Position numbers and translations under genes: made by a program. The notes beneath the pieces were generated by a model that ran no database searches, had not been told where the DNA came from, and was given only the letters and a program-made list of their open reading frames with translations. A stretch of DNA of 64,000 nucleotides from Planktomarina temperata RCA23 (GTDB lineage: Bacteria; Pseudomonadota; Alphaproteobacteria; Rhodobacterales; Rhodobacteraceae): contig NZ_CP003984.1 in NCBI RefSeq assembly GCF_000738435.1, forward strand, positions 2,108,001-2,172,000, given 5' to 3'. Below are positions 38,856 through 48,551 of this stretch, piece by piece; the first letter of the stretch is position 1; each line of letters starts with the position of its first letter.

Positions 38856-40201
38856 TCGGAGGTCCGCGCGATAGAAGCACCCAATGCTGCCATCAATGGC
38901 TCAAAAATCGGAAATGACGTGGCCACCGGACCGCCATCATCAATCGACATGCCCTCACGCGCACCCATGCCCAGGATCAAAAACGACATCGCAATGCGGT
39001 GATCGAGATGCGTTGCGGCCAGAGCGCCGCCTTTGACCGCGCCGCCCAGCCCATGCACATGCCACCAATCGGGACCGTCTTGCACCGTGACCCCCGCCGC
39101 ACGCAGCCCGGTCGCCATAGCTTCGATCCGGTCACTTTCTTTGACGCGCAGCTCTTTGACACCGTGCATCCGGGTCACGCCATGGGCAAAACTCGCCACC
39201 ACTGACAAAATTGGATATTCGTCAATCATAGAGGCAGCCCGCTCCGGCGGCACCGCGATCCCCTGCATATCGGGAGAATATTTCGCACGCAGATCGGCCA
39301 CAGGCTCGCCACCTTCCTCGCGCATATTCTCAAATGTCAGATCGGCACCCATCTCTTGCAAAGTGTAGAACAGACCGGCTCGGGTGGGATTGAGGCCAAT
39401 ATTGGGCACTAAGACGTCAGAACCTTCTACGATCAAAGCGGCACAGACCGGGAAGGCCGCCGACGAAGGATCACGCGGCACAATGATATCCTGCGGGCGC
39501 AATTCCGGCTGGCCCGTGAGGGTGATCACCCGGCCCGCATCGGTCTGCTCCACCGTCAACTCGGCGCCAAACCCCACCAGCATCCGTTCGGTGTGGTCGC
39601 GCGTGGCCTCTTTTTCAATGACAACCGTTTGGCCCGGCGCATTCAAACCCGCCAAAAGCACCGCCGATTTCACCTGCGCAGAGGGCATCGGCACCTCATA
39701 TCGCACCGGCAAAGCCTGTGCGGCCCCGATAAGTGTGAGCGGCAAGCGCCCCTCAGAGCGGCCATAGGACTGCGCGCCAAAGAGTGCCAAAGGATCCGTC
39801 ACCCGGCCCATTGGGCGTTTGTTCAAACTGCCATCACCCGTAAAGGTGGCAGCGATTGGAGAGGTAGCCATAGCCCCCATGATCAGACGCACCCCGGTGC
39901 CGGAGTTGCCGCAGTCAATCACATGATCGGGCTCGGCAAAACCGCCCACACCCACCCCATGCACCGACCAGGCGCCGCCACCGTGGTTGATGACCTCAGC
40001 GCCAAAGGCCTGCATGGCCTTGCCGGTGTCGAGCACATCATCACCTTCAAGCAACCCTTGAATGCGTGTCTCCCCAAGGCTCAGCGCCCCTAGGATCAGC
40101 GAGCGATGTGAGATCGATTTGTCCCCCGGCACATCCGCTTGGCCCCGCAACGGGCCAGATTTATGCGATGTCATTGGAAGTGCTGCGCCATGGCCTGACA
40201 T
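38852..40201 (-). CDS. aroA: 3-phosphoshikimate 1-carboxyvinyltransferase (EPSP synthase)
   Basis: Sixth step of the shikimate pathway. The 449-residue protein has [26 protein letters not shown], the class II/CP4-like N-terminal framework, [12 protein letters not shown], and [16 protein letters not shown]. The position equivalent to E. coli G96 reads NSGTG (residues 99-103) with glycine, not the alanine that gives CP4 its glyphosate tolerance. The ATG at 40201 is six bases after GAGGGG; an upstream in-frame start at 40225 lacks one. Confidence 0.95.
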   Translation of the reverse strand: MSGHGAALPMTSHKSGPLRGQADVPGDKSISHRSLILGALSLGETRIQGLLEGDDVLDTGKAMQAFGAEVINHGGGAWSVHGVGVGGFAEPDHVIDCGNSGTGVRLIMGAMATSPIAATFTGDGSLNKRPMGRVTDPLALFGAQSYGRSEGRLPLTLIGAAQALPVRYEVPMPSAQVKSAVLLAGLNAPGQTVVIEKEATRDHTERMLVGFGAELTVEQTDAGRVITLTGQPELRPQDIIVPRDPSSAAFPVCAALIVEGSDVLVPNIGLNPTRAGLFYTLQEMGADLTFENMREEGGEPVADLRAKYSPDMQGIAVPPERAASMIDEYPILSVVASFAHGVTRMHGVKELRVKESDRIEAMATGLRAAGVTVQDGPDWWHVHGLGGAVKGGALAATHLDHRIAMSFLILGMGAREGMSIDDGGPVATSFPIFEPLMAALGASIARTSE

Positions 40202-40274
40202 ATTCGTCCCCTCATAAGTTGACAAAGTGATAGCGCCCTAGCCAAGCGAGGTCCACTGCTGAGCGCGGGTCTAT

Positions 40275-40961
40275 TTAGGATTTTTGGAACGTTAGGTAAT
40301 GCGGCCGGCGGGCTTCGCGCAGGGCCTTTTGCTCATAACGCGTTGAGATCCAATCGTGCCAAGGCATGCGCCAATCCTCTGGTCCTTCTGCCAGCCAGTC
40401 AAAGCCCGCCTTTGGCACTTCTTGCAAAGTTTGGCGCACATAATCCTCAATATCCGTGGCCACGCGAAACTCAGCACCCGCCATCAGGCAGCGGCTCAGG
40501 GGCTCGAGATGCTCTGGCGTGACAAAGCGCCGACGATGGTGGCGCAGTTTGGGCCAAGGGTCGGGATAGAGCAAAAAGGCCTTACTCACGCTTCCGTCGG
40601 GTAAAACATCCATCAGATCGCGGGCGTCGCCCATGTGCAATTTGATATTCCGAACGCCAGCCTTGCGCATTTTTCCGAGCAACATGGCCACACCGTTGAC
40701 ATAGGGTTCCACCCCAAGAAATTGAACCTCGGGATTGGCCAAGGCTTGATGCACCAGATGCTCGCCGCCACCAAACCCGATCTCCAGCCACAGTGGCTTG
40801 CCTGCCGCGACCTGCTGCATGTCGAGCAGGTGCCGCTCGGGATTATCTGCGCGGGAGATCCCGGCGACGCTGAGCTTGGGCAAGTCTTCTTGCAGGTAAC
40901 GCTCTTGCGCAGCATTGAGCGCTTTGCCTTTGATGCGCCCATAAAAATTTCGATGTTCCAT
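40275..40961 (-). CDS. trmB: tRNA (guanine-N7-)-methyltransferase TrmB
   Basis: Methylates G46 of tRNA. The SAM-binding motif is WLEIGFGGGEHL, followed by GVEPYVNGVAMLL, and the signature LLYPDPWPKLRHHRRRF. I choose the ATG at 40961 (MEHRNFYGRIKG, 228 residues) over a TTG 14 codons upstream; neither has a strong ribosome binding site. It lies 80 bases downstream of metK on the same strand and uses its product SAM. Confidence 0.95.
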   Translation of the reverse strand: MEHRNFYGRIKGKALNAAQERYLQEDLPKLSVAGISRADNPERHLLDMQQVAAGKPLWLEIGFGGGEHLVHQALANPEVQFLGVEPYVNGVAMLLGKMRKAGVRNIKLHMGDARDLMDVLPDGSVSKAFLLYPDPWPKLRHHRRRFVTPEHLEPLSRCLMAGAEFRVATDIEDYVRQTLQEVPKAGFDWLAEGPEDWRMPWHDWISTRYEQKALREARRPHYLTFQKS

Positions 40962-41041
40962 GGCCAGTCTTTCACAAAAAAGGGTGCGCCCAAGCACACC
41001 CAATTCGTCAGTGATCAGGGCCCGCTTGCGCGCCCCTGCGC

Positions 41042-42223
41042 CTACACGGCTTTTTTCAGCGCTTCAACCAGGTCAGTTTTCTCCCAGCTAAAGCCGCCAT
41101 CGGCCTCAGGCGCCCGGCCAAAGTGCCCATAGGCTGCCGTTCGCTGATATATCGGCTTATTCAGGCCCAAATGCTCGCGAATGCCGCGCGGCGTGAGGTC
41201 CATAGATTGCGCAACCGCCCGTTCGATCGCCTCCTCAGCCAATTGTCCAGTGCCGTAGGTGTCCACGTAGATCGACAAAGGTTTAGACACGCCGATGGCA
41301 TAGGACAGTTGCAGGCTACAGCGTTCGGCCATGCCGGCTGCCACGATATTTTTGGCCAAATAGCGCGCCGCATAGGCCGCCGAACGGTCCACCTTGGTGG
41401 GATCCTTGCCAGAGAAGGCGCCGCCGCCATGGGGCGCGGCACCGCCATAGGTATCCACAATAATCTTGCGTCCCGTCAAACCTGCATCGCCGTCAGGGCC
41501 ACCAATCACAAAGGTCCCCGTTGGGTTGACCCACCATTCGGTGTTCGCTGTGAGCCATTCGGCCGGCACGACCTCGCGGATATAGGGCTCAACAATGCCA
41601 CGAATATAGGCGCTGTCTTGATCTTCTGAGCGGTGTTGCGTCGACAAGACAATCGACATGATCTCAACAGGTTTCCCGTTCTCATAGCGCAAAGACAATT
41701 GTGACTTGGCATCTGGCCCAAGATCTGGCGCGCTGCCGTCTTTACGCACCTCGGCCAACCGCCGCAGAATCGCATGGGAATATTGAATGGGCGCGGGCAT
41801 GAGCTCTGGGGTCTCTGTGGTGGCATAGCCAAACATGATCCCTTGATCACCGGCCCCCTCATCCTTATCAGCGCCGGCATCCACACCTTGGGCAATATGG
41901 GCCGATTGCTCATGCAAAAGGTTGGTGACTTCAACCGTTTTCCAATGAAATTTGTCTTGCTCATAGCCGATGTCTTTGATGCAATCTCGCGCGATTTGCT
42001 CGATCTGCCCCATGTGGTGCGAGAGTTTTGCTTTGTCACTCAAGCCCACTTCGCCGCCAATAACAATGCGATTTGTGGTGGCAAATGTTTCAGCGGCCAC
42101 CCGCGCCTCTGGTTCTTCGGTTAAAAAAGCGTCAAGTACAGCGTCGGAAATTCGGTCGCATAGTTTATCAGGATGACCTTCAGAAACGGATTCTGAGGTG
42201 AAAATATAATTTGATCGTGCCAT
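41042..42223 (-). CDS. metK: S-adenosylmethionine synthetase
   Basis: Makes SAM from methionine and ATP. The 393-residue protein has [20 protein letters not shown] at the N-terminus, [12 protein letters not shown] and [19 protein letters not shown], the three classic signatures. The ATG lies seven bases after the end of a SAM/SAH riboswitch whose pseudoknot masks the ribosome binding site, so translation is expected to drop when SAM is plentiful. trmB follows downstream; lnt is just upstream. Confidence 0.98.
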   Translation of the reverse strand: MARSNYIFTSESVSEGHPDKLCDRISDAVLDAFLTEEPEARVAAETFATTNRIVIGGEVGLSDKAKLSHHMGQIEQIARDCIKDIGYEQDKFHWKTVEVTNLLHEQSAHIAQGVDAGADKDEGAGDQGIMFGYATTETPELMPAPIQYSHAILRRLAEVRKDGSAPDLGPDAKSQLSLRYENGKPVEIMSIVLSTQHRSEDQDSAYIRGIVEPYIREVVPAEWLTANTEWWVNPTGTFVIGGPDGDAGLTGRKIIVDTYGGAAPHGGGAFSGKDPTKVDRSAAYAARYLAKNIVAAGMAERCSLQLSYAIGVSKPLSIYVDTYGTGQLAEEAIERAVAQSMDLTPRGIREHLGLNKPIYQRTAAYGHFGRAPEADGGFSWEKTDLVEALKKAV

Positions 42224-42229
42224 GGGGAG

Positions 42230-42272
42230 TGCTCCAATAAAATGTAAGCTGCGCCAGGAAGCCGTTGCAGCT
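42230..42272 (-). promoter_or_regulatory. SAM/SAH riboswitch upstream of metK
   Basis: Read on the minus strand: AGCTGC (P1 5' arm), CAACGGCTTCCTGGCG core, GCAGCT (P1 3' arm), a short linker, then ATTGGAGCA, seven bases before the metK ATG. The core CAACGGCTTCCTGGCG and the ATTGGAGCA are the conserved parts of the SAM/SAH riboswitch class, known from Rhodobacterales metK leaders. CTTCC of the loop can pair with GGAG of the ribosome binding site as a pseudoknot, so bound ligand should block translation initiation. The 5' arm overlaps the lnt stop codon by two bases. Confidence 0.93.
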
Positions 42273-42290
42273 AGGACTTCCTAGAAGTCC
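42254..42290 (-). other. Hairpin at the end of lnt with complementarity to the riboswitch
   Basis: At 42274-42290, GGACTTC-TAG-GAAGTCC (minus strand) is a seven-base-pair hairpin within the last lnt codons. Its 3' half TAGGAAGTCC (42274-42283) can instead pair over ten bases (two G-U) with GGCTTCCTGG (42254-42263), the riboswitch strand that forms the pseudoknot. This could be a competing fold; it is inferred from pairing only. Confidence 0.45.
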
Positions 42291-43767
42291 CGCCTCCAGG
42301 CGTCAATGATAATTTAACCCGCCTACGTAAAAAAGCCACCAGCACCAACATTCCGACAAGGATCAACACCCCAAGCCAAGGATTTTTCGCATAAAAAGTC
42401 GCAGTGCGGGGCTTGGGGATAGGTGCATCCAGCGCCCCGCGCTCATGGAGATCCAACCGCGCCTCAGAGCGCCCCCAAGGATCAATCACAGCGGTGACAC
42501 CACGATTGGCCACACGCAGCATCGGCAGACCCAACTCGATGGCGCGGGCGCGCGCCTGGGCAAAATGCTGCGCCGGGCCCTGCCCCTGGCCAAACCATCC
42601 ATCATTGGTAATCAACACCAAAAGATCGGGGCGCGCCGCCCCGCGTCCCACAAATTGCGGAAAAATCCCCTCATAGCAGATCAGCGGCTGGAGCCGGCCG
42701 ATCCCTTCAATATCAATATGCGCCGGGCCACTGCCGGCGGAAAATTCCGGAAAATCATAGCCAAAGACCCGAGCCAAATGTCCAAGGGGTATATATTCCC
42801 CGAAGGGCACCAAACGGCTCTTGTGATATTCACTCTTCACCTCCCCTTGCGGGCTTACCACGCCCAGGGTGTTGAAATACTGGCCCGCCGGATTGTGGCT
42901 TTGATAGCCAACCACAACATGCGCCCCCTGCGCCGCGGCGGCAATATCTGACCGGGCCCAGTCTATCGGCTTATAGACCGAGGTTTCGGGCCAGATGATT
43001 AGATCAACCGATGGCCCCGCCTGCGTGAGCGATAAATGCCTTTGATAGATTTCTTCCGTGTTTTCGGGGTTCCATTTGTTTTCCTGTGCCACATTGGGAT
43101 GTATCAAACGCACCACCGGCCGGCCCTCATCATCAGGGCTTTTGCCCATCTCCAGCCCAGGCACAAAGGGCAAAGAGACAGTCGCGATCAAAACAACCCA
43201 TCGCGCCGTCGCCCCCCCCCAGGCGATCAGCGCCGCCAAGACCAGGGTCAAAAGACTCATGCCATGGGGCCCAATCATAGCAGCCAATTGATAGGCGGGC
43301 GTGTCAATCCACACATAGCCCAGCAAGGCCCAAGGAAACCCGGTGAATAGGTAGGCGCGCGCAAGTTCAGCGGACAATAGCGCAAGACAGATCCAAAGCC
43401 CCACGCGCCCGCGCGCCAGAGCAAAAGCACCCCCCCAAAACAGCGCCAAGCCGCCCGCCATGGCCAGCAAGGCAAAGGGGGCCATCCATGCGGTGCCCCG
43501 GCCTTCTACCAAGAAGGGCTCCAAAATCCAGGCCAAGGACACCAAAAAATAGCCAAACCCGAGGCTCCACCCGCGCAGGAAATAAGGCAGCGAGGTCTCC
43601 GGGCGGATGATCCAAAATCCAAAGGCCAGCCCGACGAGCGTGAGCGCCGGTTGATCCACAGGGGCCTGCCCCAGGCCCGCAAGCCCGCCGGCCACAACAA
43701 TCAAGGCCCATTGCCCCCATGCCGGCGCTTGCGCCCAAAGCCTATGAGGTGCTGATGGCTCGAACAT
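42271..43767 (-). CDS. lnt: Apolipoprotein N-acyltransferase
   Basis: Adds the third acyl chain to lipoproteins in the inner membrane. About seven membrane helices are followed by a nitrilase domain; the catalytic triad is visible as E261 ([10 protein letters not shown]), K317 ([14 protein letters not shown]) and C364 ([10 protein letters not shown]). A C-terminal helix ([16 protein letters not shown]) and a basic tail end the 498-residue protein. The ATG is 26 bases inside corC. The stop codon lies in the metK riboswitch P1 helix. Confidence 0.95.
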   Translation of the reverse strand: MFEPSAPHRLWAQAPAWGQWALIVVAGGLAGLGQAPVDQPALTLVGLAFGFWIIRPETSLPYFLRGWSLGFGYFLVSLAWILEPFLVEGRGTAWMAPFALLAMAGGLALFWGGAFALARGRVGLWICLALLSAELARAYLFTGFPWALLGYVWIDTPAYQLAAMIGPHGMSLLTLVLAALIAWGGATARWVVLIATVSLPFVPGLEMGKSPDDEGRPVVRLIHPNVAQENKWNPENTEEIYQRHLSLTQAGPSVDLIIWPETSVYKPIDWARSDIAAAAQGAHVVVGYQSHNPAGQYFNTLGVVSPQGEVKSEYHKSRLVPFGEYIPLGHLARVFGYDFPEFSAGSGPAHIDIEGIGRLQPLICYEGIFPQFVGRGAARPDLLVLITNDGWFGQGQGPAQHFAQARARAIELGLPMLRVANRGVTAVIDPWGRSEARLDLHERGALDAPIPKPRTATFYAKNPWLGVLILVGMLVLVAFLRRRVKLSLTPGGGTSRKS

Positions 43768-44641
43768 GGGCTCTCAGCCTTTTGATCCGCCGCGGGTCTG
43801 CATCGACGATTTCAAACTCCACGCCAGCCGGGTGTTCGATGACCTCGCCCCGCGCGGGCACGCGGCCCAATAGCATAAAGACCAACCCGCCCAGCGTGTC
43901 GACCTCTTCGGGATCCACTTCTGCGACCTCAGACAGATCTCGACCAATTTCCTGCTGAAACTCGTCCAAAGGTGTTTTGGCCTGCGCCAGGTAACTGCCT
44001 GGTTTTTCAACAACCCAAAAGGCACCCTCAGCAGGATCATGCTCATCCTCAATCTCGCCAATCACCTGTTCGATCAAATCTTCAATGGTCACCAGCCCAT
44101 CCGTGCCACCATATTCATCAATCACCAGGGCCATGTGAATTCGGTCGGCCTGCATTTTGGTGAGCAATATGCCAATCGGCATAGAGGGCGGCACAAACAG
44201 CAAGGGCCGCAGCATGGACTTAAGCGCCAAACGCCCGCCAGCGCCGTTAAACCCGTGTTTGAGAGCCAGATCTTTCAAATGCACAAAGCCAAGGGGTGTA
44301 TCCAGGGTTCGATTGTACACGGGCAAACGTGTTAAGCCGGTGTCTCTAAACACATGGACCAAATCTTCTTTGGTGATGGTCACAGGAACAGATTTAATAT
44401 CCGCCTTGGGCACCATCACATCTTCCACCCGCAATTGCCGCAGGTTCCAGATGCCGGGGATAATTTCCTCCCCCTCGGGCCGGGAAAATTCAGAGCTGTC
44501 CATCTGTGGCAGAGAACCACCAAAGAAGGCCCATTTTAAGCGATCCCAAAAGCCCAGCGCCTGTGTCTGTCTACTCGAGGGGTCTTCGGCGGTCTCAGAG
44601 CCGCCGGTCGTGTCATCACTGTGTGGCATATCACCAATCAT
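43742..44641 (-). CDS. corC: CBS-domain CorC/HlyC family protein
   Basis: A 299-residue soluble protein with tandem CBS domains (VEDVMVPKADIKSVPV at about 75-90 and MQADRIHMALVIDEYGG at about 158-174) and a C-terminal CorC_HlyC domain (about 220-295). It lacks the membrane DUF21 domain, as in E. coli YbeX, which is linked to ribosome metabolism or magnesium efflux. The start at 44641 overlaps the ybeY stop as ATGA. Gene order lnt-ybeX-ybeY-ybeZ-miaB is the same as in E. coli. Confidence 0.93.
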   Translation of the reverse strand: MIGDMPHSDDTTGGSETAEDPSSRQTQALGFWDRLKWAFFGGSLPQMDSSEFSRPEGEEIIPGIWNLRQLRVEDVMVPKADIKSVPVTITKEDLVHVFRDTGLTRLPVYNRTLDTPLGFVHLKDLALKHGFNGAGGRLALKSMLRPLLFVPPSMPIGILLTKMQADRIHMALVIDEYGGTDGLVTIEDLIEQVIGEIEDEHDPAEGAFWVVEKPGSYLAQAKTPLDEFQQEIGRDLSEVAEVDPEEVDTLGGLVFMLLGRVPARGEVIEHPAGVEFEIVDADPRRIKRLRAHVRAISTS

Positions 44642-45141
44642 TGGGTTGCGTCATTCACTTCATAAGGGTTGGAAATGCCAAGGCTTGCAAGCATTTTGAT
44701 TTCAAGGCCTTCCATCACATCAGCATCTGCATCGTCTATGTGATCATAACCCAGAAGATGCAATGTCCCATGTAGTAAAAGATGGGTCAGGTGATCGAGA
44801 ATTGCAAGCCCAGCCTGCTGCGATTCGCGCAAACAGGTCTCATAGGCGATGGCGATATCACCCAATTCAGGGTCCGTCGCCGGTTTGGGCTGGCCTCCCG
44901 GCTTGTGCCCCGACAAATCGGCCGAGGGCCAAGACAGCACATTTGTTGGCTGCGGCTTGCCACGGAAATCTTGGTTCAGCTGGGCAATCTGCGCATCATC
45001 ACAGGCCATCACCACCGCGCTGCTCTGCGCTGGTAGCGCTAGATATTGCGGTATGACCGCGCCCAGTTTCGTGCCAATCGTCGCCAATTCTTGCGCCTGC
45101 CAGCGGGCATCTTCCAAAATGAACTCAAAGCTCAGGCTCAT
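44638..45141 (-). CDS. ybeY: Endoribonuclease YbeY
   Basis: Metal-dependent RNase for 16S rRNA 3'-end maturation and ribosome quality control. The H3xH5xH motif is LLLHGTLHLLGYDH (H124, H128, H134) near the C-terminus of the 167-residue protein; TNVLSWPS is the other family signature. Both ends overlap neighbours by four bases (phoH upstream, corC downstream). Confidence 0.96.
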   Translation of the reverse strand: MSLSFEFILEDARWQAQELATIGTKLGAVIPQYLALPAQSSAVVMACDDAQIAQLNQDFRGKPQPTNVLSWPSADLSGHKPGGQPKPATDPELGDIAIAYETCLRESQQAGLAILDHLTHLLLHGTLHLLGYDHIDDADADVMEGLEIKMLASLGISNPYEVNDATQ

Positions 45142-46136
45142 GCGCCATCCGCGTCATAGGCCTCAATAATCGCCGCCACCAACGGATGACGCACCACGTC
45201 TTTTGAGGTGAAATAATTGAAGCTGATTTTCGGAATATCCGACAGCAAACGTTCCGCATCGGCCAGCCCCGACTGAACACCACGCGGCAAATCAATCTGC
45301 GTGCGGTCGCCTGTGATCACCATGCGGCTTCCCTCCCCCAGACGGGTCAGGAACATCTTCATCTGCATTGAGGTGGCGTTTTGCGCTTCGTCCAGCACCA
45401 CAAAGGCATTCGCCAAGGTTCGGCCGCGCATGAAGGCCAGAGGGGCAATCTCAATGGCCTTATCTTCCATCAATTTCGCCATTTGTTTGGCCGGTAAAAA
45501 GTCATTCAACGCATCATAGAGCGGCTGCATATAAGGATCGACTTTTTCCTTCATATCACCCGGTAAAAACCCCAAACGCTCCCCGGCTTCCACCGCAGGG
45601 CGTGACAGGATAATCTTATCCACGCGCCCTGTGATAAACATCGACACGCCCACGGCGACGGCCAGATAGGTCTTTCCGGTCCCGGCCGGCCCAATACCAA
45701 ACGACAGCTCGTTTTTGAACAAAGCCTCAACATAGGCCTTTTGCGCCTCTGTGCGTGGTTCAACCAATTTCTTTCGAGTTTTAATTTCCACCGCACCGCT
45801 ACGGAACATTTCCATCTGCTGATCGGCGCGGCCTGCGTCTCCCCCGACCATGTTCATCCTAAGTTCGGCGGTCACATCCGCGGGCGTCACAGGCCGCCCC
45901 TGTTCCAGCCGAGTATAGAGCGATTGCAAAATCGCGGATGCCTGCGCCGCCCCATCCGCATCGCCAACCAAAAGCAACAGATTGCCCCGACGCACAATTT
46001 GGATGGCGTGATGCGTCTCTATTGTGGTGAGATTGCGATCAAATTCCCCGCAGAGCTCCGCCAAAAGACGGTTATTGGGAAATTCAATCCGGGATTCGTT
46101 TTGTGCAGCGATGGCTGTTACGGCGTCTTCTGCCAA
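45138..46136 (-). CDS. ybeZ: PhoH-like NTPase (YbeZ)
   Basis: A 332-residue P-loop ATPase that partners YbeY. Walker A GIGPAGTGKTYLA, Walker B FVVLDEAQNATSMQMKMF, and the C-terminal GDRTQIDLP are typical of PhoH. The start codon is TTG with AGGGGA eight bases upstream; no suitable ATG lies nearby. Its last bases overlap ybeY. Confidence 0.94.
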   Translation of the reverse strand: MAEDAVTAIAAQNESRIEFPNNRLLAELCGEFDRNLTTIETHHAIQIVRRGNLLLLVGDADGAAQASAILQSLYTRLEQGRPVTPADVTAELRMNMVGGDAGRADQQMEMFRSGAVEIKTRKKLVEPRTEAQKAYVEALFKNELSFGIGPAGTGKTYLAVAVGVSMFITGRVDKIILSRPAVEAGERLGFLPGDMKEKVDPYMQPLYDALNDFLPAKQMAKLMEDKAIEIAPLAFMRGRTLANAFVVLDEAQNATSMQMKMFLTRLGEGSRMVITGDRTQIDLPRGVQSGLADAERLLSDIPKISFNYFTSKDVVRHPLVAAIIEAYDADGA

Positions 46137-46232
46137 TGAGGTCCCCTAAATAGGTTTTGCGTTTGTCTCAGACTATAGCGCGATTCTCGCAAGAGAAAGG
46201 CCCAGCGCAAACAAAATACACAAAAGAAGAGA

Positions 46233-47564
46233 TCATGCGCGCGGGCGCGCGGGCGCGCTCAAAACCTGCCCTTTCAGCGAGTTTGTCATATCCTTGAGGA
46301 TCTGCACTGTAATGACTTGCCCAATCATGTCATCGGGCGCCACGGCATGAACCGCGTGGAGATACTCGGATTTGCCGATCAACTGCCCCTCGCGGCGGCC
46401 TTTCTTTTCAAACAGAACCTTCACCTCGCGCCCCACCATATCGGCCTGGGCGGCGCGTTGCTGTTCGGTCAAGAGCGCTTGCAGCTCTTGCAGACGGGCC
46501 GAGGCCACTTCGGGCGGCACTTCGGCGCGTTCTGCCGCGGGCGTTCCGGGGCGGGCGGAATATTTGAAGGAATAGGCCTGCCCGTAGCCCACTCGACGCA
46601 CGAGATCCAACGTATCTTGAAAGTCTTGGTCCGTTTCGCCAGGGAAGCCAACAATGAAATCCCCCGACAAGAGCAAATCAGGGCGGGCGCTGCGGATACG
46701 GTCGACCAATGCAAAATAGCTTTCGCGCGTATGTTTGCGGTTCATGGCCTTCAAAATGCGATCACTGCCAGATTGCACCGGAAGATGCAGATAAGGCATC
46801 AGCTTGTCACATGTGCCATGAGCCTCAATCAGTGCATCATCCATGTCATTGGGATGGCTGGTGGTAAAGCGAATACGTTCCAGCTGGTCAATTTCTGACA
46901 ATTGCCAAATCAAGCCGGCCAAACCGCCCGCATGACCGTGATAGGCATTCACATTCTGGCCGAGCAGTGTGATTTCGCGCACGCCGCGCGCCACCAAATC
47001 GGCGGCCTCGGCCATGACGCGCTCTGCTGGGCGGCTCACCTCGGCGCCGCGCGTGTAGGGCACAACGCAAAAGGCGCAAAATTTATCACAGCCTTCTTGC
47101 ACCGTCAAAAACGCGGTGGGGCCGCGTTTGGCCTTGGGCCGGCTGGCGAGATGGTCAAACTTATCTTCCTCGGGAAACTCCGTATCCAAAGCGCGCTTGC
47201 CGCTTTGCACCCGCGCCTCCATCTGCGGCAATTTATGATAGGATTGCGGGCCCACCACCAAATCAACCATCGGCTGCCGGCGAATAATTTCCGCCCCTTC
47301 CGCCTGTGCCACGCAGCCAGCGACGCCAATTTTCAACCCCGGCTTTGCGGTTTTCAATCCACGAAACTTGCCCAATTCCGAATAGATCTTCTCGGCGGCC
47401 TTCTCGCGAATATGGCAGGTATTGAGCAAGATCATATCGGCATCATCGGCTGTATCTGTCTGCACATAGCCCTGGGCGCCAAGGGTTTCGGCCATCCGCT
47501 CGCTGTCATAGACATTCATTTGACAGCCATATGTCTTGATAAACAGCTTTTTGGTATCGGCCAT
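46233..47564 (-). CDS. miaB: tRNA-2-methylthio-N6-dimethylallyladenosine synthase
   Basis: Radical SAM methylthiotransferase acting on A37 of tRNAs. Three cysteines bind the auxiliary cluster (C14 in YGCQMN, C50 in NTCHIRE, C84 in AGCVAQ) and the radical SAM cluster is C159, C163, C166 in [11 protein letters not shown]. The TRAM domain follows at the C-terminus. The ATG at 47564 (MADTKKLF, 443 residues) is six to seven bases after AAGGA; a TTG two codons earlier is less likely. Confidence 0.97.
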   Translation of the reverse strand: MADTKKLFIKTYGCQMNVYDSERMAETLGAQGYVQTDTADDADMILLNTCHIREKAAEKIYSELGKFRGLKTAKPGLKIGVAGCVAQAEGAEIIRRQPMVDLVVGPQSYHKLPQMEARVQSGKRALDTEFPEEDKFDHLASRPKAKRGPTAFLTVQEGCDKFCAFCVVPYTRGAEVSRPAERVMAEAADLVARGVREITLLGQNVNAYHGHAGGLAGLIWQLSEIDQLERIRFTTSHPNDMDDALIEAHGTCDKLMPYLHLPVQSGSDRILKAMNRKHTRESYFALVDRIRSARPDLLLSGDFIVGFPGETDQDFQDTLDLVRRVGYGQAYSFKYSARPGTPAAERAEVPPEVASARLQELQALLTEQQRAAQADMVGREVKVLFEKKGRREGQLIGKSEYLHAVHAVAPDDMIGQVITVQILKDMTNSLKGQVLSAPARPRA

Positions 47565-47679
47565 GGTCAAATCCTTTTTCGGCAGGGCATGCGTGCGGCG
47601 CTGATACCGCGTGAATTCCTCCCTTGCAATGCGTGTGAATTTAAGGGATTTTATCGCAAAATTTTATTTAGGCAATTTC

Positions 47680-48543
47680 ATGCAGTTCCCAACGCTGAAG
47701 ACGTATTTAAACTGGGCCAAAGCCCATGCGCCCAAAGGCCCTTTTGCTTTTATATTTGCACAAGACGATATCGAGCTGACCCATACAGTCGCCCATCATA
47801 TCAAATTAGGGTTCCGTCAGACGGTGGTGCTGGCCGATGTTCCATTTACCCGCCCCGCAGATCTGCCGGCTGAAGTGACCTTCATTGCGCGGGCTGCAAA
47901 ATCCTCCTCCGATATCAGCCAAGAGATGAATGCCATCATCTCCGCCCTGCCCCAACAATGGATTTATTGCGGCTACAATGGCGAATATTTATTTTATCCA
48001 TTTTGCGAATCCCGCAGCATTGGGGAGATCATCGCCTTCAACACCGAAGAGCGCCGCAAAACGATCGCCACGACTGTGGTGGACCTCTATGCGGGGCATT
48101 TGGGACACAGCCCGCATGGGGTGGATGTCACAAACGCCTATTTCGATCGGCTTGGGTATTACGCAGAAACCCGGCGGGATGCCGAACACAGGCCGCTTGA
48201 GCAGCAACTCAATATCTACGGCGGCTTGCGGTGGCGCTTTGAGGAGCATGTTCCATGGCACAAAAGGCGCATTGATCGCGTGGCTCTTTTTCAAAGCCTG
48301 CGTGGGTTAAAATTCCAGCCTGATTTCACCTTCAACCTACCAGAGTTCAACACAATTTCCTGCCCTTGGCACCACAACCTGACCGCCTCAGTTTGCTCGT
48401 TTCGGGCCGCCAAAGCGTTGCGTCATAATCCCGGCAGCCGCCATGCCATTTCCAGTTTTCGCTGGCCGGGATCGGAACAGTTTAAATGGCATTCACAGCA
48501 ATTGATGGATCTGGGTTTTATGGAACCGGGGCAGTGGTTTTAA
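47680..48543 (+). CDS. Unknown protein between miaB and irr
   Basis: A 287-residue protein I cannot place in a family with confidence. It is soluble-looking, without a signal peptide, rich in aromatic residues and histidine, and contains RPLEQQLNIYGGLRWRFEEH, VPWHKRRIDRVALFQSLRGL and a C-terminal RWPGSEQFKWHSQQLMDLGF. The pattern ending in WPGSE..KWH is reminiscent of glycosyltransferase-associated proteins, which is only an impression. The ATG at 47680 (MQFPTLKTYLNWAKAHAPKG) has only a weak AGG upstream. Alternative starts exist at 47611. It stands alone between divergent miaB and convergent irr. Confidence 0.75.
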   Translation: MQFPTLKTYLNWAKAHAPKGPFAFIFAQDDIELTHTVAHHIKLGFRQTVVLADVPFTRPADLPAEVTFIARAAKSSSDISQEMNAIISALPQQWIYCGYNGEYLFYPFCESRSIGEIIAFNTEERRKTIATTVVDLYAGHLGHSPHGVDVTNAYFDRLGYYAETRRDAEHRPLEQQLNIYGGLRWRFEEHVPWHKRRIDRVALFQSLRGLKFQPDFTFNLPEFNTISCPWHHNLTASVCSFRAAKALRHNPGSRHAISSFRWPGSEQFKWHSQQLMDLGFMEPGQWF

Positions 48544-48551
48544 GCCAAGTG

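Noticed and set aside
46233-46262. GC-rich alternating tract at the end of miaB as a regulatory repeat
   Set aside because: It simply encodes the Ala/Arg/Pro C-terminus of MiaB.
46902-47873. A 323-codon plus-strand frame opposite miaB
   Set aside because: Shadow of miaB, which has all expected cysteine motifs on the minus strand.
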